Of a stretch of DNA of 11,530 bases, positions 5,396 to 11,530 are shown one piece after another (the first letter of the stretch is position 1; each line of letters opens with the position of its first letter). The stretch covers positions 1 through 11,530 of the forward strand of contig DAOTVS010000249.1 in NCBI GenBank assembly GCA_034436375.1, given 5' to 3'. This DNA is from DAOTVS01 sp034436375 (lineage in GTDB: Bacteria; Chloroflexota; Anaerolineae; SpSt-313). Position numbers and translations under genes: made by a program. Below the pieces are notes generated by a model. That model saw only the letters and a list, made by a program, of their open reading frames with translations, searched no databases and was not told the DNA's origin.

Positions 5396-7750
5396 TCATT
5401 GCACCAACAACCCCAACTCGCTGCTATAGCCGACATCAACGACCCGCGGCGAGCTTACTTCGTGCTCTTCTCTGACCTTCCCCTCGCGGCGCAATTTGCA
5501 GTAGCGCCCCCAGCGTATCGATACGGTCAGTTGGCTAGCCTCCAAGGGTTCGCCCGCCTCCATCAGCCTCTGATACTTCTCCTCCAGACATGCAGGCAGC
5601 ACCTCGATACCATCGAATGCCTTGTAGAACAGCTCTTCGAGGTTACGATCTGTACCGAACGCTCGTAGCGTGCGCAGACAAGCGCCTTCGAATTCGTCGT
5701 AGGCAAAATCGAAAGCGCGGTTCCAGCGTTCGCTAATAGCTCCCTGGTAGACCGCATTGAGCCAATCGGCGGTTGCTTCTTCATCAATCATCCGGTCGTT
5801 GTTCTCCGCCAACACGGCGAGCGTGGCCCGGACCATATCCTCCTCATAAACACCTTGCCCGTCGTTTGGCTCAGTAAGGACATTGACGGGCGCACAATCC
5901 CTTAGGTGTCTGCGGTTGATACGCCCAAAGCGCTGGATCAGCGCTTCGAGAGGGGCCGGGTCGGTGTAGATAACATCCAGGTCGATATCCAGGCTGACTT
6001 CGACGACCTGGGTAGCAACGAGGACGATGGGGCGCCGCTCGCTCGACCGTGAGCCAGTAGCCGCGCGGATGGCATTCTCCTTTTCGAGTCGGTCCCTGCC
6101 GTTGAAGCCGCCATGGAGGAGGATGGGCTCAACGCGATCTGGCAGGCGATTGCACAACTCGCCGTACACTTGTTGAGCGCGATTGATGGTGTTGCAACAG
6201 ACTAACACTGAGCAGCCTTGGACAGCAAGCCCAGTAATCTGATCCAGATAATGGTTTGCCAGCAGGTCACCATCCAGTAGGTGCAACTCGTGGCGACGGA
6301 ACCGCGCAAACAGATCAGGCGTTGCGCGCACAAGAGTGTACTTGCCTAGAGCTTGGCCCAGCCGGGCTTGCAGCAGCCCCGGCAACGTCGCCGACATGAC
6401 GAGGAACCTCGCCCCTAATTGCTCGCGGAGGTACTTGACCGTGGCAAGGATGATGCCCAGCCGACCAGGCTCATAGGCATGGATCTCATCAAAGATAAAG
6501 GCCGCCTGAAAGAGGTCGCTGAGCAGTTCCTCGTAGCCACGGAGCCGATAAGGCGCCTTGAGGATCTGATAGGGACTCAGCACCCGTACGGGAAAGTAGT
6601 TCAGATGCGCCAGGTTGTTGGCCGATCGTGCCTCAATCGCAGCCCGCAGAGGTGTATAATCCTCCTGTAGCCAGCGCCGGTAGAGCGCCAGGGTGCTGCG
6701 GCTGTGCTCGAGGCCCACCTGGCCCGGGAAAGCCTCCGCGCGGAGGCGATCGTACATGGCATTCATGCTGGCCTGGTAGGGCAGCGTGTAGAAAAGCCGC
6801 GGGACGGGAATATCAGTCGCCTGCGCGCAGGCCCAGAGCAAAGCCGCTTCGGTTTTCCCGCTCCCCGTGGGCGCGATGAGGACAGTGGAGCCATAGGCCT
6901 GAGCGCAGGCTCGCTGATGTGCATACAAGGTTTCTGGTTTGATCTCCAGGCGAGCCAGGAGGTCTGCCGGGCGCGTGAGCAAGGGTGTTGGGGCCTTGCC
7001 AGTGTGAGCGGAGGCCATGTGGTCGGCGGAGGTGAGATGGCCTCTCAAGGCCAGCGTGCCGACAGTCAACGCCCGCCGATCAGCGTGGGCGAGGGTCCTC
7101 AACCAATAGCGGTTGGCGCCCAGCCAGTATCTGACTCGTGCTACCCCCTGCTCACGCACAAAGCGGATGGCCTCAGCTTGCTCAGGAAGGATTGGCAGCC
7201 TGATTCCCTTGTCGCCCAACCCGAGTGTCTGGATCCAACAGGATGGGCATTCCTTGAGCCAGCGCCAGAGCCCAGACTGAGCTTCGTCGCTGATCTCTGC
7301 CAGTCGATCAATGAGAGGATCCTCATCCGGGTCGCCCAAGTCCCTGTAGAGGCTGTGAATCTCAGCGGGATCTCTGTGGTGATAAACAATGGCCGCAGCC
7401 ACCCACTGGCGCTCTTCATCTGCCAGCGCACCGGCTATCCAGTCGAGGAAGGCGAGCGACAGCACCTCGTGGCGATGCGGCCATTTCTCGCCGCCCCGGA
7501 GCCGTTCCTGGAAACCGCGGGCGGCCTTGCCAAAGTCATGGAGGAAGCAGGCCCAAAAGAGGCAGTTCCAAAGGCCTGGGAAACCGATCTGCGCCGGCAG
7601 GTCGGGGCGCAGGTGCACTGCCTCAGCCAGTTTCTCCAGTACTCCCCAGGTGTGGCGGGCCAGGCTCTCGGGACGGCCAGCCTGGCCCTTCTCTGCACTT
7701 TTGGCCCAGATGATCTCTTCCAACCAATCAGGCCATAAGAGGGTTGTCAT
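5396..7750 (-). CDS. cas3: Cas3, HD nuclease-helicase of type I CRISPR interference
   Basis: A 784-residue fused Cas3. Cascade recruits it to the R-loop, where it nicks and then unwinds and degrades the target strand. The N-terminal HD nuclease (about residues 1-250) shows His33, His71-Asp72 in HDFGKAARGF, His92/His94 and His124-His125. The SF2 helicase follows: Walker A APTGSGKT (293-300), DEIH (421-424), SAT (453-455), motif V VATQVVEVSLDID (578-590) and motif VI QRFGRINR (606-613). ATG at 7750 overlaps the cas5 end by 23 bases; the frame is open to 7795, but the HD domain begins naturally at MTTLLWPDW. The ribosome binding site is weak (GGGTGAG), so translation is probably coupled to cas5. 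All motifs are intact. It closes the effector block and is followed by repeats and tnpA. Confidence 0.97.
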   Translation of the reverse strand: MTTLLWPDWLEEIIWAKSAEKGQAGRPESLARHTWGVLEKLAEAVHLRPDLPAQIGFPGLWNCLFWACFLHDFGKAARGFQERLRGGEKWPHRHEVLSLAFLDWIAGALADEERQWVAAAIVYHHRDPAEIHSLYRDLGDPDEDPLIDRLAEISDEAQSGLWRWLKECPSCWIQTLGLGDKGIRLPILPEQAEAIRFVREQGVARVRYWLGANRYWLRTLAHADRRALTVGTLALRGHLTSADHMASAHTGKAPTPLLTRPADLLARLEIKPETLYAHQRACAQAYGSTVLIAPTGSGKTEAALLWACAQATDIPVPRLFYTLPYQASMNAMYDRLRAEAFPGQVGLEHSRSTLALYRRWLQEDYTPLRAAIEARSANNLAHLNYFPVRVLSPYQILKAPYRLRGYEELLSDLFQAAFIFDEIHAYEPGRLGIILATVKYLREQLGARFLVMSATLPGLLQARLGQALGKYTLVRATPDLFARFRRHELHLLDGDLLANHYLDQITGLAVQGCSVLVCCNTINRAQQVYGELCNRLPDRVEPILLHGGFNGRDRLEKENAIRAATGSRSSERRPIVLVATQVVEVSLDIDLDVIYTDPAPLEALIQRFGRINRRHLRDCAPVNVLTEPNDGQGVYEEDMVRATLAVLAENNDRMIDEEATADWLNAVYQGAISERWNRAFDFAYDEFEGACLRTLRAFGTDRNLEELFYKAFDGIEVLPACLEEKYQRLMEAGEPLEASQLTVSIRWGRYCKLRREGKVREEHEVSSPRVVDVGYSSELGLLVQ

Positions 7751-8474
7751 CGTACTCACCCACAAAGGTGTGGAACGGGAGCCCCAAATGCGCACCCGCG
7801 TCCTCTTCAGTCTCCGGGTCTACCCAGTACTCCGAATCGACAGGCAGCCCGGCAAAGCGCACGAAACCGGTGCTGTGGACGCGCTCCTTCAGGAGCAAGT
7901 AGCGCGCAAAGGTCGGTGAGCGCCCATTCTCATAGTCCAGGAAACGCGGCATCAGTACGACATATCCCCGCGCTCCCTGCAGCGCCATGCGGTAAGGCGC
8001 CAGCGTGTGCTGGAAGTAGGCGCGATCGGCGCGGGTCAGCTCCACCACGCGGACGCTGGTGTAGGTGAAGAGATCTTGGGAGCGGCCGAGGACCACCGCA
8101 TAGTGCGGGCTGCGGAAAGCAGCCTCCCATTCGGGACGGTTGATATAGAGTACCAAGCGCGGTTTGAAGAGCAAGGAGCGGGAAAACGGGTTCACGGCGC
8201 CCTCCAGCGCTTTGGGCAGGTCCGTGCCCGGGAACTTGCCCTTACCTGCCGTCAGCACATGCACATGCTCCACATCACCGAATATGCCCTGGTGCGTGAA
8301 TTGGTAGGCAAATTGGATGCCCTCAGGGGAAACCCATTCACCCAGTGCACTGCAGATGTGCCCGTAGATGGTCGCTGGGGGCGGCATCTCAAAAGTCGGA
8401 TGGACGGCTTGCATGAAGTGGGGGTAGCGGAAGGACGTTGTCAGCCCCTCCGCCACCACCTTCAGGACGCGCAT
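7728..8474 (-). CDS. cas5: Cas5, Cascade subunit (type I-B)
   Basis: A 248-residue Cas5 (RAMP superfamily), the subunit that caps the 5' handle of the crRNA in Cascade. The N-terminal GLTTSFRYPHF (residues 10-20) and the MPPPATIYGHICSALGEW stretch (30-47) are the usual Cas5 signatures, the latter being the thumb/first-helix region. ATG at 8474 is selected over one at 8519 because a strong AGGAGG lies just upstream and the RAMP strand starts MRVLKVVAEG. It starts 10 bases after cas7 ends and overlaps cas3, so the order cas7-cas5-cas3 is one translational unit. The exact Cas5 subclass (Cas5t or Cas5h) is not certain. Confidence 0.95.
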   Translation of the reverse strand: MRVLKVVAEGLTTSFRYPHFMQAVHPTFEMPPPATIYGHICSALGEWVSPEGIQFAYQFTHQGIFGDVEHVHVLTAGKGKFPGTDLPKALEGAVNPFSRSLLFKPRLVLYINRPEWEAAFRSPHYAVVLGRSQDLFTYTSVRVVELTRADRAYFQHTLAPYRMALQGARGYVVLMPRFLDYENGRSPTFARYLLLKERVHSTGFVRFAGLPVDSEYWVDPETEEDAGAHLGLPFHTFVGEYDDNPLMA

Positions 8475-8484
8475 AGCCCCCCTC

Positions 8485-9573
8485 CTACTCCAGCCACTCA
8501 CGGTGCTCACCCAAGGCATCCTTCATAGAGCGGAACGCCTCGCGCGGGTGTTGGATATGGATCTGCTTCGCAAAAGGCTGGAGGCCGTTCTCGTCCTGCA
8601 GCGCCTTTTCGAACTCGGCGCGCTGCTCGTCGAGATAGCCCCGTACCCAGCCAATATAGATATCGGAGAGGATATCATCCTCGAACACCGTCAGTGCTTC
8701 GCGCAGGGCAGGAACCTTGATCTCCGGCAGGCCGCGGCCGTTGGCACCGATCACATGGCCAAAGATATGGTTGCCCCCCTTGGTGACGGCGAGAATAGTG
8801 AGCGCAGGCGCCACATCAGAGTAATGCAGCGTCTGCTTGGCGCCGCCGTCAAGAAGTGCCAGGCCCTCAAACAGTGTTTGCACACGCTGCAGCCGCTGCT
8901 CAGGAGGCAAGCGATAGGCCTTTTCCTTTTCAAGATGGATCAGATTCCCTTTCGCAGCCTGCTCCACACGCACATCGTCCAAGTTCCGGAAGCCCGTTTT
9001 CTGGCGATACCAGAAAGTGCCACAGGCCTGCAGATCCAGCGAGAAGAGACCCTTGAGGGTGGCACGATAGAACTGGTGCTCATACGGGACAGGCCCTTTG
9101 GGGTGATCGTGACGCGCCATGACCCCCCAGTCTGTAGTAGGCGTCACAGGAGAGATGGATACCAATGTGCTCACCCGAAACGGTGCGATGCGGGTAATAG
9201 TGTCCTTCGTTGGCGTCTCGTTGGCCCGAGATGCGTCGGCCTCTCGAAGCGCAACCGCCGAAGCTCTCGTCGAAGGCGCTCTCATGTAACCAAACAGGTC
9301 ATCATCCCAGTACACGATGGGATTAGCATCGGTGTAAGCAACTTTCTCCTCGCGGTAGACCGGCGCTGCCTGCCAGTCTACCTGGGTGCGTTCGAGCGTC
9401 GTTCTCAGCCAGTAGCGAAATGCCTGTGCCGATACGTAGGGATATTGGCCATCCTTGGCCTTGATGACCTTTACCCCTGTGCTGTTGTCATACCGTTCCC
9501 CCGGAATGCTCCCCAGGTTGTTGAGCGCCGAGGCAGGAGCATCAATGAGTAGCAGACCTGTCACGAAAGCCAT
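8485..9573 (-). CDS. cas7: Cas7 (Cst2/DevR family), Cascade backbone
   Basis: A 362-residue Cas7 of the Cst2/DevR type. Several copies coat the crRNA spacer and form the backbone of the I-B Cascade. Family marks are ALNNLGSIPGERYDNSTGVK (residues 16-35) and YPYVSAQAFRYWLRTTLER (44-62), the latter carrying RNA-binding residues of the palm. The region 145-175 would contain the thumb loop. ATG at 9573 is set by a perfect AAGGAGG (9586-9580) 6 bases upstream; an earlier ATG at 9657 would run back into cas8. It follows cas8 by 28 bases and precedes cas5 by 10. Confidence 0.95.
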   Translation of the reverse strand: MAFVTGLLLIDAPASALNNLGSIPGERYDNSTGVKVIKAKDGQYPYVSAQAFRYWLRTTLERTQVDWQAAPVYREEKVAYTDANPIVYWDDDLFGYMRAPSTRASAVALREADASRANETPTKDTITRIAPFRVSTLVSISPVTPTTDWGVMARHDHPKGPVPYEHQFYRATLKGLFSLDLQACGTFWYRQKTGFRNLDDVRVEQAAKGNLIHLEKEKAYRLPPEQRLQRVQTLFEGLALLDGGAKQTLHYSDVAPALTILAVTKGGNHIFGHVIGANGRGLPEIKVPALREALTVFEDDILSDIYIGWVRGYLDEQRAEFEKALQDENGLQPFAKQIHIQHPREAFRSMKDALGEHREWLE

Positions 9574-9579
9574 GAGTTT

Positions 9580-9586
9580 CCTCCTT
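9580..9586 (-). promoter_or_regulatory. Ribosome binding site of cas7
   Basis: AAGGAGG on the minus strand, 6 bases before ATG 9573. It is the strongest Shine-Dalgarno in the operon, and it fixes the start. Strong translation of the multi-copy backbone subunit would make sense, but that is inference. Confidence 0.85.
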
Positions 9587-9601
9587 GTTGGTGTGGCCCG
9601 C

Positions 9602-11089
9602 TCAATTAGCGGGTGTTGTGGAACTGTCTTCGTCATTCGCCTCAGTGATCGCATCACGGTTCGTGGCTAACCATCCCTGCCGATGGAGTTGCTCGATCAT
9701 ACGAATGAGTACCAGGTCACGAGCCAGACGCCAGTCGGGGAATGCAACATCGTCGCCCTCCTCAAAAACCTGGATGTAGGGATCCAGAGTGATGAGCGGG
9801 GGCTGCCCTCGCTTCACCCAGGCCAAGTTAGCGCGGATCAGCGCGCTGCGCAGCACTTCGTAGCTTCTGCGTTCGGTGTAAAAGGTTGTGAAAAACCTGC
9901 GGTCGTTCTCGGTGCTGATGTAAGATGCCAAACGGTCCCCCAGTTCCCTGATCTGTTCAATGCGCTCTTTGTCCATGGCCATCACCTTTCCTAAAAATAG
10001 TGCGGTCAGCTTCCAAGAGACAAGTTCGGCCTCACCTTGCAACGAATAGGCTCGGCGAGGATCCTCTTCATAACTGGAGCGAACCGGTACCCTCAAGAGA
10101 TATGTGCGCACGAAGCGAGCCGCTTGTGCAGGCAAATCGAAGAGGTCCTCATAGAGCACATTCCGCTGTGGGCGCCTCTTCTCTCCCGATGTCTCAGCTT
10201 TCTCTCCTATCTTTTTCTTGGGTTTGGTTAGCCACCAGGCCTTGCTGCTGATCCTCTGCCACTCGCTTCGATAGTCTGGTTCTGCCACTCGGGCGAGGAA
10301 ATCTGTGAGCTGTAGCGGCAGGTGGTAGATATCCAGGCCAACGCTCTTGCCATTGTTCAGATGATAGGCCGCAATTGAACTCGGGCGCTGCTCAAACCTC
10401 CCTGCGTCGCGCCGCCGTTGTTCAGCATCCAGAAGCACTTCGATGAGCAGGGTCTTGGCTGCCAATGCTGCCCCGGGCATTTTATCGCTCCCCGCTTGAT
10501 GCGCCAAGCTAACGGCGCGCAGGTTTTCCTCAAGGAACCTACTAGCGTACTCCAGGGTCAGTTGGCCGTTATCGGAATGCACTGCCAGCAGGCGGCCGGC
10601 GCACGGAGCACAGCCCAGCGGGAATGCCTGTATGCACAATGAAGTCTCGCTCGATATGGGGCAGCCGGCATCCCCCCAGGGGTAAAAGTTGATAACTCCC
10701 TCGCCTGTCAGGAGTGGGATGTGCTGTCGGAAGGCCCGTCCCGGTGGCAACGAGTCGGACAAGGGGATGGCCATTGCTGGCTCGCCTGTGAACGCGCACT
10801 GTTCGGACAGCCCAGGCACGCCGCTGTGATAGCCCCGCAGCAACCGGTTTGCGTAATCACGGCGCTTCTCAGGCTGCGACTCGAAAGCGAACTGGGCGAA
10901 CCAAGAATTGCTGGTAAAGGCGATTGTCAGGAACGACTTGAGCGGCTTCTGCACATACTCTCGCTCTATATAGTCCGCCACCCGGTCCAGGTCGGCTTCG
11001 GTGACAAGCGCCGGATCTGTCTTACCGACAAAAGCCGTGATGGTGGCCACACCAACGTCGACAAGGGGATGCCCGGTGTATCTCAGCAT
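9602..11089 (-). CDS. cas8b: Cas8b1 (Cst1 family), large Cascade subunit
   Basis: A 495-residue large subunit of the Cst1 (CXXC-CXXC) family, which in type I-B Cascade recognises the PAM and opens the target. The N-terminus RYTGHPLVDVGVATITAFVG (3-22) and LTIAFTSNSWFAQ (54-66) are typical. The family's first CXXC appears as Cys98-Ala-Phe-Thr101, with threonine where the second cysteine is expected; the second CXXC, Cys160-Ala-Pro-Cys163, is intact. ATG at 11089 is chosen because AAGGAG lies about 8 bases upstream; the frame is open to 11203 but the extension looks non-coding. It is the first gene of the effector block. A C-terminal small-subunit-like helical region is likely (about 350-495), but I cannot delimit it. 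Confidence 0.93.
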   Translation of the reverse strand: MLRYTGHPLVDVGVATITAFVGKTDPALVTEADLDRVADYIEREYVQKPLKSFLTIAFTSNSWFAQFAFESQPEKRRDYANRLLRGYHSGVPGLSEQCAFTGEPAMAIPLSDSLPPGRAFRQHIPLLTGEGVINFYPWGDAGCPISSETSLCIQAFPLGCAPCAGRLLAVHSDNGQLTLEYASRFLEENLRAVSLAHQAGSDKMPGAALAAKTLLIEVLLDAEQRRRDAGRFEQRPSSIAAYHLNNGKSVGLDIYHLPLQLTDFLARVAEPDYRSEWQRISSKAWWLTKPKKKIGEKAETSGEKRRPQRNVLYEDLFDLPAQAARFVRTYLLRVPVRSSYEEDPRRAYSLQGEAELVSWKLTALFLGKVMAMDKERIEQIRELGDRLASYISTENDRRFFTTFYTERRSYEVLRSALIRANLAWVKRGQPPLITLDPYIQVFEEGDDVAFPDWRLARDLVLIRMIEQLHRQGWLATNRDAITEANDEDSSTTPAN

Positions 11090-11166
11090 TGGCCACTCTC
11101 CTTCCACTGTACTTCTGTGTTTCTTGGTGCCGTGTTTGTGGTGCTCTGCGGGCATCATTTCCATAG

Positions 11167-11193
11167 CTCGGCTGACTGAAAGTCGGGCTCTCG
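11167..11193 (+). repeat. Palindromic element R9 (core hairpin only, diverged)
   Basis: CTGACT-GAA-AGTCGG (11172-11186) followed by GCTCTCG matches the core hairpin plus tail of other plus-oriented copies. The fifth stem pair has changed from T-A to C-G on both sides, and the second pair is now a T-G wobble. No second hairpin follows. Confidence 0.65.
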
Positions 11194-11230
11194 CGCTTGT
11201 CAATCAGTTATCCGCCTGTACAGGCCAAGC

Positions 11231-11296
11231 CCGTAGCCCCGCTGGCGGAGGCCAGCGACCGGCCGCAGTCCCCCGAGCCCGATTCCCAATCGGCCA
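11231..11296 (-). repeat. Palindromic element R10 (alpha-like, diverged)
   Basis: On the plus strand it has a 7 bp hairpin CGCTGGC-GGAG-GCCAGCG (11240-11257), where other copies have GTCGGC-GTAG-GCCGAC, then CCGGCCGCAG, then CCGATT-CCC-AATCGG (11279-11293). Both stems are perfect although the first has a different sequence. Confidence 0.75.
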
Positions 11297-11379
11297 GAAT
11301 CTTGCCTGTATCGCACCCTCTTTCCCTCTATCCTACCACACTCCCTCGTCATCTGCTGTCGTGATTCTACTCAACCGCG

Positions 11380-11530
11380 TCATCCTCCTTTGCACCCTTC
11401 GTGCTCGGCCCCATACACCTCCGCCGCGCGCCGCATCTCCTCCGCGATCTCCCGCCGCAATTCCTCGGGTGCGATCACCTCGCAATCTGGCCCCCACCCG
11501 CGGATCCACGGCTTGAGCTCGAGCGTGTGT
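11380..11530 (-). CDS. WYL-domain transcriptional regulator, C-terminal fragment (runs off right edge)
   Basis: On the minus strand, reading from 11529, an open frame of 49 codons ends in TGA at 11380. It begins HTLELKPWIRGWGPDCEVI and continues with a charged helix, EELRREIAEEMRRAAEVY. The W-GP-D-C-E-V-I-x-P-EELR pattern is the usual C-terminal end of WYL-domain proteins, which pair an N-terminal helix-turn-helix with a ligand-sensing WYL domain. WYL proteins often stand next to CRISPR-cas loci and some regulate them. The rest of the gene lies beyond the window, so the DNA-binding part is unseen. It points the same way as the cas operon and ends 290 bp before cas8. Confidence 0.8.
   Translation of the reverse strand, partial: HTLELKPWIRGWGPDCEVIAPEELRREIAEEMRRAAEVYGAEHEGCKGG

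Larger units (their letters stand above)
11090..11379. other. Region upstream of the cas operon
   Basis: This 290 bp gap between the WYL gene and cas8 has no gene. It carries the degenerate repeat copies R9 and R10, also in opposite orientation. The operon promoter may lie here. A TTGACA stands on the minus strand at 11203-11198, but the hexamer 17 bases on (TTCAGT) is a poor -10, so I do not call a promoter. Confidence 0.7.

Noticed and set aside
6704..7738. A 344-codon open frame on the plus strand opposite cas3
   Set aside because: It lies wholly opposite the clear HD and helicase motifs of Cas3, has no recognisable domain, and is expected by chance in GC-rich antisense.
8503..9552. A 349-codon open frame on the plus strand opposite cas7
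   Set aside because: It mirrors the cas7 gene, has no domain and no supported start. Antisense shadow.
11175..11203. cas operon promoter with TTGACA at 11203-11198
   Set aside because: The -35 is perfect but the -10 at 17 bases is TTCAGT, only three of six consensus bases, and it overlaps the R9 hairpin.
11381..11383. Short frame starting at the ATG overlapping the WYL stop codon
   Set aside because: It ends after 16 codons, and the peptide shows no resemblance to a known protein.

Overview
The window holds a nearly complete type I-B CRISPR-Cas locus. Every gene I can support lies on the minus strand, so the locus is read from right to left. The DNA is GC-rich, and the proteins are rich in Arg, Ala and Leu. 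Several genes use a clear AAGGAGG-type ribosome binding site. The Cst1/Cst2 type of effector proteins together with both Cas4 and Csa1 suggests a thermophilic or environmental bacterium, possibly Chloroflexota. That taxonomic guess comes from the general look of the proteins, not from a marker gene.

Layout in transcription order. The C-terminal end of a WYL-domain regulator (11530-11380) is followed by a 290 bp gap. Next is a tightly packed effector block: cas8b/cst1 (11089-9602), cas7/cst2 (9573-8485), cas5 (8474-7728) and cas3 (7750-5396). A repeat-filled gap leads to a single-domain IS200/IS605-type Y1 transposase, tnpA (5140-4697), then another repeat and cas6 (4605-3592). After a third repeat-filled gap comes a tight adaptation block: cas1 (3354-2341), cas2 (2334-2062) and cas4 (2069-1476). 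A fourth repeat-filled gap is followed by csa1 (1300-386). The last part is a leader of about 215 bp with a promoter-like site and a perfect inverted repeat, then the start of a CRISPR array (170-1) that runs off the left edge.

How the genes work together. Cas6 cuts the array transcript into crRNAs. Cas8, Cas7 and Cas5 form the crRNA-guided surveillance complex (Cascade), and Cas3 is the recruited nuclease-helicase. Cas1 and Cas2 integrate new spacers, with Cas4 and Csa1 probably trimming and orienting prespacers. The WYL protein may be a regulator.

The least ordinary part is a family of short palindromic repeats of about 25 to 70 bp. They fill the gaps at module boundaries (WYL | effector | tnpA | cas6 | cas1-2-4 | csa1) and are absent from the tight junctions inside blocks. 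Ten copies are recognisable, some tandem or head-to-head. Their stems show compensatory base changes. The tnpA gene is intact in its catalytic residues and sits between two directly repeated 63 bp copies. This looks like a REP/RAYT- or PATE-like system living inside a CRISPR operon and marking its module borders.
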